64,000 nucleotides of DNA from CAYVQU01 sp964453155 (GCA_964453155.1 CAYVQU010000002.1:14661-78660); one strand, 5' to 3'. Positions 1 through 8,149 are shown, numbered from the stretch's first letter. The notes: generated by a model not told the origin, from the sequence alone. A program made the numbers and translations.

Positions 1-1
1 T

Positions 2-553
2 ACCGGCGCTGATTGCGTCGGAACTGCTATCCGCCAGGGGGCTAAATCCGTCACCCAGTTGGAAATTATGCCCGAACCTCCGGCTGAGCGAAAAACTGAC
101 AATCCCTGGCCGTTGTGGCCGCGGACTTTGCGAACTTCGACTTCTCACCAAGAAGGGTGCGAACGGTATTTCAGCCTCGCCACTCAAAAATTCCAGGGCG
201 AGAATGGGCAGGTCTCCAAGCTGGCAACCACCCGCGTCGACTGGCAACCCACTGCCAACGGTGGTTTTCAGATGAAAGAAATCTCAAATTCGGCCCAAGA
301 ATTCCCTGCTGAGGTGGTCCTGTTGGCGATGGGGTTTATCCAAATCGAAACGGAGGGATTGATTTCTGAGTTGGAAGTCCAACAAAATGAACGCGGCAGT
401 CTGGCTTTGGACGAAAATATGATGACCAACCTCCCCGGCATTTTCGCGGCCGGAGATGCCCACCGCGGCCCTGCTCTGATCGTGTGGGCCATTCAGGATG
501 GCCGGGCGGTGGCGTCCGCTATTGATCAATATTTGCAAGATCGAAATTTCTGA
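2..553 (+). CDS. gltD: Glutamate synthase small-subunit-like oxidoreductase, C-terminal part
   Basis: The gene starts before the window; 183 residues are read in frame from base 2 to a TGA at 551-553. The fragment opens on TGADCVGTA, the dinucleotide-binding segment typical of the GltD family, continues with QLEIMPEPP, and ends with the flavin-binding GIFAAGDAHRG segment and a closing helix. By family, GltD passes electrons from NADPH through FAD and Fe-S clusters to the large glutamate synthase subunit; related proteins serve as NADPH:ferredoxin-type or dihydropyrimidine dehydrogenase small subunits, and the fragment cannot separate these. The stop codon lies inside the first 9-bp unit of the repeat at 548-640. 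Confidence 0.75.
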   Translation, partial: TGADCVGTAIRQGAKSVTQLEIMPEPPAERKTDNPWPLWPRTLRTSTSHQEGCERYFSLATQKFQGENGQVSKLATTRVDWQPTANGGFQMKEISNSAQEFPAEVVLLAMGFIQIETEGLISELEVQQNERGSLALDENMMTNLPGIFAAGDAHRGPALIVWAIQDGRAVASAIDQYLQDRNF

Positions 554-640
554 TTTGTCCAACTTATCTAACGGGTCTGAGCGGTCGGATCCGCTATACA
601 AATTAGACCACTTAGACTTTTACGACCTTTTTGACAAATA
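548..640. repeat. Hairpin repeat with 9-bp periodic arms (GTCYRANNN family), copy 1
   Basis: The left arm reads in 9-bp units with GTC or ATC at the start of each (GTCCAACTT at 557, ATCTAACGG at 566, GTCTGAGCG at 575, GTCGGATCC at 584). The right arm carries the same units in reverse complement (AGAC, CGAC, TTGAC). The gltD stop codon is in the first unit and the -35 box of the next promoter is in the last. Confidence 0.75.
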
Positions 641-659
641 CTCTCCCCCATGCTACAAT
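631..659 (+). promoter_or_regulatory. Near-consensus sigma-70 promoter
   Basis: TTGACA at 631-636 and TACAAT at 654-659 with a 17-bp spacer. The expected start is near 666, about 355 bases before the RNase J start codon, so it should make the leader at 666-799. The -35 hexamer belongs to the right arm of the 9-bp periodic repeat. Confidence 0.7.
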
Positions 660-665
660 CCTGCC

Positions 666-799
666 CGGCGAGAGCACGCTGCCGCACGGCCGAAACTGAT
701 AAATCAGTCCTTGGCCCGTTGATACCTCGATAGAATGATCTACAATAGATTTTTTGAAGCGTTGATTAACCCGGTTGGCAGGTGCCACCGGGATTTTTT
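666..799 (+). ncRNA. Unidentified leader or small RNA upstream of RNase J
   Basis: This stretch lies between a strong promoter and an intrinsic terminator and has no convincing reading frame. It contains a hairpin in which GGCC arms enclose ACTGAT and ATCAGT, and a second short stem (ATCTA/TAGAT) followed by T6 near 750. This layout suits a small RNA or an attenuating leader acting on the RNase J gene. I could not match it to T-box, SAM, TPP, cobalamin, c-di-GMP, fluoride or ZTP consensus elements, so its identity is open. Confidence 0.4.
770..799 (+). terminator. Intrinsic terminator in the RNase J leader
   Basis: CCCGGT and ACCGGG pair, extended past a bulged T by GGCA with TGCC, and are followed by ATTTTTTG. 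It ends the short transcript started at about 666. Confidence 0.7.
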
Positions 800-1020
800 G
801 TTCCTACCCGCGTGTTCTCTGTAGCGATATCTGGTTCCCTGTGATGATTGGTTGAACATAAAAGGATCGCTACCCTAACTTAAAACTATTCCCTCGAGAT
901 ACAGAGGGTTTAAATACAATTCCATATCCGTTTCTTGACAGGTTACAGGACAGGCGTAAACCGTTTTTCGGGTTAAGCGCGTCTATCACCTGGGATTTGG
1001 GCGGATGAAAAGGTGAAAAA

Positions 1021-2658
1021 ATGAATAAAAAATTACGCATCATTCCCCTGGGTGGTCTGGGGGAAGTCGGTAAAAACATGATGATCTACGAATACGATGA
1101 TCAAATTTTGATCGTCGATACCGGGATCATGTTCCCCGACAACGATATGCTGGGGATCGACTATATCATCCCTGATTTCCAATATCTCAAAGATAACCGT
1201 GACAAAGTTGTGGGGATCGTTATTACCCACGGGCACGAAGATCATACTGGGGCCATCCGCCACGTTTTAGAAGAAATCAATGCCCCCATCTATGCTACCC
1301 CGCTGACCCGCGGCTTAATCGAAGTGAAACTGTCGAAGGCTGGTTTACTGGGCGCGGCCGAACTGGTCACCGTCCAGGCCGGAGAAATGGTCGAAATCGG
1401 CCCCTTCGAAGTCGAATTCTTCCACGTCTGTCACTCGGTGCCCGATGCAGTTGGACTGGGGATCAACACGCCCGAAGGCTTGATCGTCCATGCCAGCGAC
1501 TACAAATTTGACCCCACCCCCGTGGATGGTTGGCCCACCGATTTTGCCAAACTGGCCGAACTCTCGGGGCGCGGCGTCCTGGCTCTCTTTGCCGACTCCA
1601 CCAACGCCGACAAACCCGGCTGGACCCCCTCTGAACGGGTCATTGACGGTGCGCTGGACGAAGTTTTCGCCCAGGCTCCCGGTCGAATTTTGGTAGCCTC
1701 CTTCGCCTCGCTGATCTCTCGGATGCAGCAGGTTGCCAACGCCGCTCACCGGCATGGTAAAAAATTGGCCTTTGTGGGGATGAGCATGACGGCCAATGCT
1801 GAAATGGCTCAAAAATTAGGGTATTTGGACATCCCTGCCGGGGTAGAAGTGCCCCTGGATCAGGCCCTCAAAATGCAGGATAGCAAAGTGGTTTTGATGT
1901 GCACCGGTTCTCAAGGCGAGCCCTCCTCAATTTTAGGTCGGCTCTCGGCCGGAACGAATCGCCGCTTTTCAGTTCAAGCCGGGGACACCATCGTGCTTTC
2001 TTCTCACCCCATTCCGGGGAATGAAGAGACCATTTACCGCACCATCAACCGCTTGTTCCGCCGCGGGGCCAATGTGATCTACGAACCGCTCTACTCGGTT
2101 CACGTTTCAGGCCACGCCAACCAAGATGAAATGCGCTTGCTGCTCCATCTGGTCAAACCCAAATACTTCATCCCCACCCACGGTGAACTCCGCCACCTGA
2201 AACAGCACGCCCTCATCGCTGAAGATGCCGGAATCCCCTGGGAAAACATCGAAGTGATCGAAAACGGTCAAATCGTAGAGTTTTCCAACGGGATGATGCG
2301 CCTCGGCGACCGGATCCCCGGCGGCTATGTCTTCGTGGACGGGGCCCGCCCCGGCGAAGTCGGTCCCAGTGTGGTCCGCGAACGCGAAGCCCTGGCCCGG
2401 GACGGCATCGTCCTCGTCAGCCTAGCTCTAGACCAAAACGGCCGTTTACTCGACGAACCCGAGATCATCACCCGCGGCTTCATCTACAAACGCGACGCCG
2501 ATGACCTCCTCAGCGAGACCATCGTCCGCATCGAAGATGTCATCGAACGCGGTAATGGCAGCATCCACGATGATGTCAAACAAACCGTGCGCTCGTTCCT
2601 GTACAATGAAACGAAACGCCGTCCGCAGGTGTTTGTGACTTTAAGTTGGGTTAATTGA
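1021..2658 (+). CDS. rnjA: Ribonuclease J
   Basis: 545 residues, the usual length for RNase J (metallo-beta-lactamase, beta-CASP and C-terminal domains). The metal-binding motif HGHEDH is at residues 70-75, and the DSTNADKPGWT segment and the late THGELRHL motif are typical. Family role: cytoplasmic 5'-to-3' exo- and endoribonuclease in mRNA decay and rRNA maturation, using two zinc ions. AGGTG lies 5 bases before the ATG at 1021. The gene stands alone, behind an unidentified leader and before a nested repeat cluster. RNase J levels are often autoregulated through the 5' UTR, which makes the leader relevant, but that link is inference. Confidence 0.95.
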   Translation: MNKKLRIIPLGGLGEVGKNMMIYEYDDQILIVDTGIMFPDNDMLGIDYIIPDFQYLKDNRDKVVGIVITHGHEDHTGAIRHVLEEINAPIYATPLTRGLIEVKLSKAGLLGAAELVTVQAGEMVEIGPFEVEFFHVCHSVPDAVGLGINTPEGLIVHASDYKFDPTPVDGWPTDFAKLAELSGRGVLALFADSTNADKPGWTPSERVIDGALDEVFAQAPGRILVASFASLISRMQQVANAAHRHGKKLAFVGMSMTANAEMAQKLGYLDIPAGVEVPLDQALKMQDSKVVLMCTGSQGEPSSILGRLSAGTNRRFSVQAGDTIVLSSHPIPGNEETIYRTINRLFRRGANVIYEPLYSVHVSGHANQDEMRLLLHLVKPKYFIPTHGELRHLKQHALIAEDAGIPWENIEVIENGQIVEFSNGMMRLGDRIPGGYVFVDGARPGEVGPSVVREREALARDGIVLVSLALDQNGRLLDEPEIITRGFIYKRDADDLLSETIVRIEDVIERGNGSIHDDVKQTVRSFLYNETKRRPQVFVTLSWVN

Positions 2659-2672
2659 TCACAACAAAATTT

Positions 2673-2909
2673 ACCGCTAATCTACGCGAATAAACGCGAA
2701 TTTGAAATTATTCGGAGAAATTTGTAGAAGTCAGATAGAGCTTGAACATCGTTGAGGCGCTGAGCGCGCAGAGATTTTTTCAATTTCGTGAGAAGATCCA
2801 GCGAACTCCGCGTCTCCGCGGTGAAAAAAAGTTTTCAAGCTGTGTTGACGACCATTACATAATCACCGTGAATTTAAAGTTATTCGTGAAAATTCGCTAG
2901 ATTAGCGGT
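2673..2909. repeat. Inverted repeat (ACCGCTAATC family) interrupted by a second repeat
   Basis: Arms at about 2673-2716 and 2866-2909 pair over more than 30 bases (ACCGCTAATCTA against TAGATTAGCGGT, with CGCGAATTT/AAATTCAC further in). They are separated by an unrelated hairpin at 2739-2841, so the outer repeat looks split by a later insertion. Related CGCTAAT/ATTAGCG repeats are at 10375-10446 and 38203-38336. The 2659-3026 gap between RNase J and hemY holds nothing else that I can identify. Confidence 0.65.
2739..2841. repeat. Nested hairpin of the CGCAGAG/CCGCGG type
   Basis: AGCTTGAA at 2739-2746 pairs with TTCAAGCT at 2834-2841. Inside are GCGCAGAGATTTTTT and CCGCGTCTCCGCGG-type segments. 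A relative lies at 34673-34739. It sits between the arms of the repeat 2673-2909. Confidence 0.55.
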
Positions 2910-3026
2910 TTTTTTATTTTTCTGGGGGAAATTTCATGAAACACACACCAAAACCTATGTAAACCTACATCGTCTGATTTTTCACAAACGAATAAAATCG
3001 ACGCACATCAACTTTTGGAGTACTTA

Positions 3027-4448
3027 ATGGTATCGACTCAGAATGCGTCGCAACATATTGTCATCGTTGGGGGTGGGATCACCGGGCTGAGTGCAGCCTG
3101 GGAAATTCAACAAACTACTGATGAAAATATTACCTTTACTGTTTTAGAAAAATCAGATCGCTGGGGCGGCAAAGTTGTCACCCAGACTATTGATCATCCC
3201 TCCGGCGAGCAATTCACCATTGACGCCGGGCCTGAGTCCTTCATTACCCGCAAACCCGAAGCCTGGGAACTGGTTCAAGAACTCGAAATGGATGACCAAG
3301 CCATTGATCCTGGCAGTGAAACCCAGCAGATCTACGTCTTGGATGATGGTAAGCCAGTTGCCATTCCCCTTTCGCCGCCCGCGTTCATCACCTCGAAATT
3401 GATGACCTGGCATGGTAAATTGCGGATGCTGGCGGAACCGTTCATCCCCGCCAAGCGGGATGGAGAAGACGAATCGCTGGCTCAATTTGCAGACCGGAGA
3501 TTGGGGATCGAGGCCCGGGAAAAATTTATTGGCCCGGTGCTGGCGGGAATCTACAATACCAACCCCGAAACCCAAAGTATCCTGACGACCTCCCCCATCA
3601 TGCGGGAGATGGAAGCCGAATACGGTGGCCTGTTCAAAGGCGCTTTTGGCCGCATGCGGGTCGCTCGGAAAGAGAAAAAAATGGGTGAGCCGCAGAAACC
3701 ACGTTTTGTGACTTTCAAAAACGGAGCCGAAGAACTCATCGCTCGTTTGGTAGAGAAACTAGACGGGGATTTACGCTTGAATACCGGGGTAACCAACATC
3801 ACAAAAAATAGTACTGGCTACCAGGTTCAACTCACAGATGGCACGCAACTCGCAGCCGATGGCGTCATCCTGACGACGATGGCCAATGTGAGCGCGCAAA
3901 TTTTGGCTGAGATTGCTTCTGAGGCCGCGGCCGAACTCGTAAAAATCCGACACACGAATATCGGCACGATATCGTTGGCCTACGATCAAGCTCAGATCAC
4001 AGATTTACCTTTTCGCGGATTGATGATCCCCCGGAGAGAAAAACGCGACATCGACGCCGTGACCTACACTTCGGCCAAATTGGATATTCGCGCCCCCAAA
4101 GACTGCTCACTGGTTCGGGTGTTCTTCGGAGCCGGGAATCCCGACACCGTTCACCTGGATGATGACACCCTGTTGGCGACCGTAAAACGGGAGTTACGGG
4201 AACTACTCGACATCCAAGTTGAACCTAGCGATTACCGCGTTTGCCGCTGGCCCGCTGAATTCCCCCAGGCCGACGTCGGTCACCTGGACCGCGTTGATGC
4301 CATTGAAGCCGCTCTCCCGGTTGGTCTGTACCTCGCCGGGAGTTCCTACCGCGGCATTGGCGTCCCCGATTGCGTCCGCCAGGGGAGAGATACAGCACTA
4401 GAATCGATAAAAAACATCACGCAAAGGCGTCAAGTCGCAAAGTTTTAA
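3027..4448 (+). CDS. hemY: Protoporphyrinogen/coproporphyrinogen oxidase HemY
   Basis: FAD-dependent oxidase of late haem (or chlorophyll) synthesis. The FAD Rossmann motif VGGGITGLSAAW is at residues 14-25 and the closing FAD segment GLYLAGSSYRGIGVPDC is near the C-terminus; 473 residues is normal for the PPOX family. The ATG at 3027 is preferred because GGAG lies 6 bases upstream; an in-frame TTG at 3015 lacks this. Protoporphyrinogen (haem b branch) and coproporphyrinogen III (coproporphyrin branch) activities cannot be told apart by eye. The last dozen residues and the stop codon are encoded by the hairpin repeat at 4417-4482. It is probably co-transcribed with the PucC-like carrier 56 bases downstream. 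Confidence 0.88.
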   Translation: MVSTQNASQHIVIVGGGITGLSAAWEIQQTTDENITFTVLEKSDRWGGKVVTQTIDHPSGEQFTIDAGPESFITRKPEAWELVQELEMDDQAIDPGSETQQIYVLDDGKPVAIPLSPPAFITSKLMTWHGKLRMLAEPFIPAKRDGEDESLAQFADRRLGIEAREKFIGPVLAGIYNTNPETQSILTTSPIMREMEAEYGGLFKGAFGRMRVARKEKKMGEPQKPRFVTFKNGAEELIARLVEKLDGDLRLNTGVTNITKNSTGYQVQLTDGTQLAADGVILTTMANVSAQILAEIASEAAAELVKIRHTNIGTISLAYDQAQITDLPFRGLMIPRREKRDIDAVTYTSAKLDIRAPKDCSLVRVFFGAGNPDTVHLDDDTLLATVKRELRELLDIQVEPSDYRVCRWPAEFPQADVGHLDRVDAIEAALPVGLYLAGSSYRGIGVPDCVRQGRDTALESIKNITQRRQVAKF

Positions 4449-4482
4449 GTTTTTCATAGCGCCTTTGCGGCTCTGCGTGATT
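4417..4482. repeat. Hairpin repeat with 8-bp periodic arms (GCAAAGNC family), copy 1
   Basis: The left arm runs GCAAAGGC, GTCAAGTC, GCAAAGTT from 4421. The right arm (4459-4482) is the reverse complement of GCAGAGCC, GCAAAGGC. The hemY stop codon is at 4446-4448, between the arms. A second copy is at 7242-7317. Confidence 0.65.
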
Positions 4483-4504
4483 AAAAGTATTAAGGAGAGA
4501 ATTT

Positions 4505-5833
4505 ATGAAAACAGTTGTAAAAATTTTGAATTATATTCGTCTGGCCTTGTTCCCGATTGGGTACGGCCTGACCGGAGCCTTGATTGGCGGCACCTTGAAC
4601 CGCATCATGATCGCCGATATTGGCCTGCCCGCTTCTTTGGTAGGGTTGTTCTTTGCCGTCCCGCTGATGATTTCTCCCTTGCGGGTTTGGCTGGGCTATC
4701 GCTCAGACGGATTCCCCATCATGGGCCGCCGCCGTGAGCCGTATATGATCTTGGGCTTCGTTTTGGCGGGGATTGGGATCCTATTGATCACCACCATTTC
4801 TGTGGGAATCGGTAAAGTCAACATGGCGCTGGTTGCCGGTGTATTCGTGGCCTTTGCAACCTATGGTTTGGGCCGCAACTTAGCGCACAACTCCTTCCAG
4901 GCCCTGATCGCCGATAAGTTTAAGGGCGACCAACGCCCCCGCGCGGTCACCGCCTACGAAGTTGCTACGATGATCGGGCTGATTATTGGGGCTGGTGGTC
5001 TCGGTGGCGCGCTTAAAACTTATGATCCAGGCAAACTGGTCCAGGTCGCGATTGGCGTGGCGATCATCGCCCTGGTACTGACCTTCCTGGGCGCCATCGG
5101 TCAGGAACCCCGCACCGATGTCACCACCAAGGCCTCCGACAAGGCCCGCGAAACATCCTTCGCCGAATCGGTAAAAACCTTGATCTTGCCCGATCCCCAA
5201 ATTCGCCTATTCTTTATCCTCGTATTCTTTACGATGGTCGGTACCCTGGCACAAGATGTTTTACTAGAACCCTACGGGGCGCTGGTGTTGGGTATGGAAG
5301 TCGGTGAGACCACCAAACTGACCCAGTTCTGGGGGATTGGCGTGCTGATTAGTATGCTCGTCTCCGGGGTTTTCCTGATCAAATGGCTCGGACAGATGAC
5401 CGTCTTGCGAATGGGGATTGTTGCCAGCATTTTGGTTTTCGTTGGGATCATCGTCGCTGGGATGGCTGGTAACGTCGGTCTGTTCAACCAACTTGTGCTG
5501 GTTATGGGCCTGGGCACCGGGCTGGCTGGTGCCGGTTTGTTAGCCGGGATCGTCAATTTCACGACCGTTATTCGAGCAGGATTATTGATGGGTGTTTGGG
5601 GGATGGCCAACCAGGTCGGGCATGCTTTCGGCAGCCTGATGGGCGGCGGCGTGGTTGATATCATGCAATCGGTCACCGGCGGGGATGCGTTTGTATCCTA
5701 TGCGACAGTATTCGCCCTTGAGGTCGTCATGCTAGTCGTCGCCCTGTGGATGACCACCCGCCTCGACGTCCGCGCCGCACAGGTGCAGGTTGAGGAAGTT
5801 ACCCAGTTGGATGGGAGTGGAGCTGCGGAATAA
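4505..5833 (+). CDS. PucC/BCD-family major facilitator transporter
   Basis: 442 residues, about 12 hydrophobic helices. The start resembles the PucC/LhaA family of the major facilitator superfamily (RLALFPIGYGLTGALIGGTLNR, then RSDGFPIMGRRREPY between helices 2 and 3, the family's charged loop). Family members are linked to light-harvesting complex assembly and bacteriochlorophyll handling in phototrophs, though relatives occur in non-phototrophs. AAGGAG at 4492-4497 precedes the ATG. Its place right after hemY supports a tetrapyrrole role. No other bacteriochlorophyll gene is in the window, so its substrate is unknown. Confidence 0.8.
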   Translation: MKTVVKILNYIRLALFPIGYGLTGALIGGTLNRIMIADIGLPASLVGLFFAVPLMISPLRVWLGYRSDGFPIMGRRREPYMILGFVLAGIGILLITTISVGIGKVNMALVAGVFVAFATYGLGRNLAHNSFQALIADKFKGDQRPRAVTAYEVATMIGLIIGAGGLGGALKTYDPGKLVQVAIGVAIIALVLTFLGAIGQEPRTDVTTKASDKARETSFAESVKTLILPDPQIRLFFILVFFTMVGTLAQDVLLEPYGALVLGMEVGETTKLTQFWGIGVLISMLVSGVFLIKWLGQMTVLRMGIVASILVFVGIIVAGMAGNVGLFNQLVLVMGLGTGLAGAGLLAGIVNFTTVIRAGLLMGVWGMANQVGHAFGSLMGGGVVDIMQSVTGGDAFVSYATVFALEVVMLVVALWMTTRLDVRAAQVQVEEVTQLDGSGAAE

Positions 5834-5858
5834 TCGTATTTTCCCCCAAAATCTTGTT

Positions 5859-5888
5859 GTAGGGGCGGGTTTCGAAACCCGCCCCTAC
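5859..5888. repeat. REP palindrome, GTAGGGGC family (30 bp)
   Basis: Perfect 30-bp palindrome with outer arms GTAGGGGCGGG/CCCGCCCCTAC around TTTCGAAA. It lies between the convergent PucC-like and DUF4491 genes, where a hairpin could stop transcripts from both sides. Same family as 19631, 31134, 41805, 42145, 42814 and 43074. Confidence 0.85.
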
Positions 5889-5892
5889 GCGT

Positions 5893-6162
5893 TTAATCAT
5901 GCCCTTTTTGGATCCGTTTTACCTGACGGAAGAATTCGATCCCATCCCAGATGGTGGTGATGGCGACGATGCCCAGAACGCCAGAGAGGGTGTTATTCAC
6001 TACAAATCCTGACCCGATCAGGATGACAACGCCCAATATGATGAAGGGTAGCCCTAAACGGGTACCAAATGTAGGGGTTAGACGACGGACGAGGATATGT
6101 CCGACCGCGATGGTGGCGAAACTGGTGATCGCGAGAATGATGCCGGCAAATTGCAAACTCAT
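5893..6162 (-). CDS. Small membrane protein related to DUF4491
   Basis: 89 residues, three hydrophobic helices, then a charged C-terminus (FRQVKRIQKGHD). The pattern GIIL, FGTRLG, GVLGIVAITTIWDGIEFF matches the adjacent DUF4491 protein in order and spacing, so the two look like tandem paralogues. The genes overlap by four bases (ATGA type), implying translational coupling. Function unknown. Confidence 0.7.
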   Translation of the reverse strand: MSLQFAGIILAITSFATIAVGHILVRRLTPTFGTRLGLPFIILGVVILIGSGFVVNNTLSGVLGIVAITTIWDGIEFFRQVKRIQKGHD

Positions 6163-6452
6163 TTACGGTCCCCTTTGTTAGGATTGGCCGGGAAGATGCC
6201 GCGGGCGACGCGTTCCTCCTGATCGGGGAGTTCAGTGGCACCCCAGGCGATTGAACCGCCGATGATCCCTAGCAAGGCGGAACCCCAAAACGAGGGAATC
6301 CATAGGGAGGCGAGGCACAGGAGAATTCCCAGGGCCAGGACTCCCTTCCAAACATGGGCGCCCACATAAAATTCCAGTTTAATGACCCATATAAACCCGA
6401 TCCCGATCGCAAAAAGTGTCAATAAGCCGATAAATAGTCCAGTTAAATTCAT
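6159..6452 (-). CDS. DUF4491 family small membrane protein
   Basis: 97 residues beginning MNLTGLFIGLLTLFAIG and ending with the family's EQEERVARGIFPANPNK tail. The ATG at 6452 is chosen because TCAGGA lies upstream and because the in-frame extension beyond it is made of hairpin repeat sequence (6483-6552). Three hydrophobic helices. DUF4491 has no known function. It is first of a two-gene coupled unit with the paralogue downstream. Confidence 0.75.
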   Translation of the reverse strand: MNLTGLFIGLLTLFAIGIGFIWVIKLEFYVGAHVWKGVLALGILLCLASLWIPSFWGSALLGIIGGSIAWGATELPDQEERVARGIFPANPNKGDRK

Positions 6453-6482
6453 GTAATTTCCTGACAGGGGGGCTAGTTTGTG

Positions 6483-6556
6483 GGTTTGTTGGTTTGTTGG
6501 TTTGTTCGTTTTTTTCCCTAACGACCCAACTATCCAACCATCAAACCAACTACCAC
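6483..6556. repeat. Hairpin repeat with 8-bp periodic arm (GGTTTGTT)
   Basis: GGTTTGTT occurs three times in tandem from 6483. The other arm (6530-6556) carries CCAACTATCC/AAACCAAC units in reverse orientation. The stop codon of pcm (6550-6552) is in the right arm. A single-arm relative is at 12480-12505. Confidence 0.6.
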
Positions 6557-7230
6557 AACTTAAACCGATCCCATTTCTTTTCATCCCAACCTTCCTCACC
6601 GATGAGGGGGACAAAAGCCACGGCCGTGATGGTATTCGTTTCGAATTTAGGACCTAACCGCTGCCAGACTTCGAGGGTTTGACTGTATTTACGACCAACA
6701 GGCAAGACCAAGCGACCCCCATCGGCGAGTTGATTCAGCAGGGGTTGGGGCACTTTGGGGGCCGCGGCGGTGACCATGATGCCTTCATAGGGGCTGTGTT
6801 CAGGCAAGCCGAGAGTACCATCGCCAGTATGGACCTGGACATTGGAGAGACCGTGTTCGAGCAACAATTCTTGGGCTGCGTCAGCGAGGGGTCCATGGCG
6901 CTCGATGGTGTGAACTTCAGCGGCCAGATGACCCAAAACCGCGGCCTGATACCCTGATCCGGTGCCGACTTCGAGCACTTTCTCATTTCCCTGTAGTTTG
7001 AGCGCCGCGGACATCAACGCGACGATATAGGGCTGCGAGATGGTCTGCCCCATGTTGATTCGGAGCGCGCCATCGGAGTAGGCCCAGGTGCGCTGGTCTG
7101 CGGGGATGAAGCAATGGCGCGGCACGGTCCGCATGGCATGGAGCACCTGGGGATCGCGCACGCCCCGTTTGGCAATCTGCTCTTGGACCATATGTTCGCG
7201 TTGGCCGTCGAAATCTTCAGGGGATGTCAT
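6550..7230 (-). CDS. pcm: Protein-L-isoaspartate O-methyltransferase
   Basis: 226 residues, typical of bacterial Pcm. VLEVGTGSGY at residues 85-94 is the SAM-binding motif, preceded by GQTISQPYIVALM, the PCMT signature region. It methylates L-isoaspartyl residues in damaged proteins so that they can return to aspartate. It acts in the cytoplasm. The last codons (FKLW) run into the right arm of the repeat at 6483-6556. Upstream is ppgK on the same strand, separated by a hairpin. Confidence 0.92.
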   Translation of the reverse strand: MTSPEDFDGQREHMVQEQIAKRGVRDPQVLHAMRTVPRHCFIPADQRTWAYSDGALRINMGQTISQPYIVALMSAALKLQGNEKVLEVGTGSGYQAAVLGHLAAEVHTIERHGPLADAAQELLLEHGLSNVQVHTGDGTLGLPEHSPYEGIMVTAAAPKVPQPLLNQLADGGRLVLPVGRKYSQTLEVWQRLGPKFETNTITAVAFVPLIGEEGWDEKKWDRFKLW

Positions 7231-7241
7231 AATAATTCAAC

Positions 7242-7317
7242 GCAAAGACGCTGAGATGCAAAGGTGCAAAGATATTTTTATAGTTCTTTGCATCTCGGCC
7301 CAGTTGCGCCTTTGCGT
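7242..7317. repeat. Hairpin repeat with 8-bp periodic arms (GCAAAGNC family), copy 2
   Basis: Four in-phase units from 7242: GCAAAGAC, GCTGAGAT, GCAAAGGT, GCAAAGAT. The right arm (7285-7317) is the reverse complement of a similar series (GCAAAGGC, GCAACTGG and so on). It lies between pcm and ppgK and touches the ppgK stop codon. Confidence 0.7.
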
Positions 7318-8048
7318 TAAGCTTTTATTGCCAGGGCCGCACCGATGATTCCGGCTTCGTTGAGGGTTTCGGCAGGGACAACTTCGGCTTCGACGGTCAG
7401 GTAGTGGAAGAATTTTCTGTGTTTTTTGCTGGCACCGCCACCCAAGATGAAGAGATCGGGCCAGAAGAGGGCTTCGAGGGTGTTGAGGTAGCGGTCGAAG
7501 CGCCTGGACCATTTCTTCCAGGAGAGATCGAGACGTTTACGGGCCGCATCGGAAGCGTTCCATTCGGCGTCTTCACCGTCAATTTCGATGTGACCGAGTT
7601 CGGTGTTGGGGACGAGAACCCCATCGCTGAAGATGCAGGTCCCTAACCCAGTGCCGATGGTGACGATCATGACGACACCCATTCGCCCCTTGCCGGCCCC
7701 AAAACCCATTTCGGCGAGACCGGCCGCGTCGGCATCATTGATCATGGTAACCGGACAACCGGTGGCTTTGCCAAAAAGTTTTGCCGCGTTGGTGCCGATC
7801 CAGCTATCATCAATGTTGGCCGCGGTGCGAGCCACCCCTTGCTGCACTGGGGCCGGGAACCCACAGCCAATGGGGCCCGTCCATTCGAAATGGTTGGCAA
7901 TTTCGCCAACCACGGCGGCCATATCCGCGGGTTTAGCTCCTTCGGGGGTCGGAATTCGGTAACGCGGGGCTAATAATTCACCTTTGATGGTGTCAACGGG
8001 GGCGCCCTTGATGCCGCTGCCGCCAACGTCAATGCCGAGAATGTTCAT
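7317..8048 (-). CDS. ppgK: Polyphosphate glucokinase (ROK family)
   Basis: 243 residues. The phosphate-binding start GIDVGGSGIKG (residues 5-15), catalytic NDADAAG (104-110, Asp105 the likely base) and IGTGLGT (131-137) are as in polyphosphate glucokinases, which phosphorylate glucose from polyphosphate and often ATP. The SWKKWSRRFDRYLNTLEALFW segment is the distinctive PPGK region. TAGGAG precedes the ATG at 8048. It feeds glucose into glycolysis in the cytoplasm; the GH94 phosphorylase at 34749 is another sugar-handling gene, but the two are not linked by position. Confidence 0.93.
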   Translation of the reverse strand: MNILGIDVGGSGIKGAPVDTIKGELLAPRYRIPTPEGAKPADMAAVVGEIANHFEWTGPIGCGFPAPVQQGVARTAANIDDSWIGTNAAKLFGKATGCPVTMINDADAAGLAEMGFGAGKGRMGVVMIVTIGTGLGTCIFSDGVLVPNTELGHIEIDGEDAEWNASDAARKRLDLSWKKWSRRFDRYLNTLEALFWPDLFILGGGASKKHRKFFHYLTVEAEVVPAETLNEAGIIGAALAIKA

Positions 8049-8101
8049 GGGAAACTCCTAGGGATGAGATATCCCCATTATACCTAAGAGATTTTGTTGA
8101 T

Positions 8102-8130
8102 ACGTGAAGCGTGATGAGTGAAATGTGAGA
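8102..8130. repeat. Single arm of a 7-bp periodic repeat (CGTGAAG family)
   Basis: Four 7-bp units in phase: CGTGAAG, CGTGATG, AGTGAAA, TGTGAGA. No second arm is visible. Two-arm relatives are at 20326-20387 and 23436-23483. Confidence 0.5.
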
Positions 8131-8134
8131 TTCT

Positions 8135-8142
8135 GCTATAAT
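8135..8142 (+). promoter_or_regulatory. Extended -10 promoter element before the first RAYT
   Basis: TGCTATAAT (extended -10) without a clear -35. It would transcribe the left repeat and the transposase gene at 8266. Confidence 0.4.
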
Positions 8143-8149
8143 CAAATCG

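Noticed and set aside
548..640. Possible CRISPR array (short regular repeats)
   Set aside because: Units are 9 bp, degenerate and without spacers; they form hairpin arms.
666..799. T-box or known riboswitch at the RNase J leader
   Set aside because: The GGGTGGNACCGCG sequence is absent and no other consensus fits.
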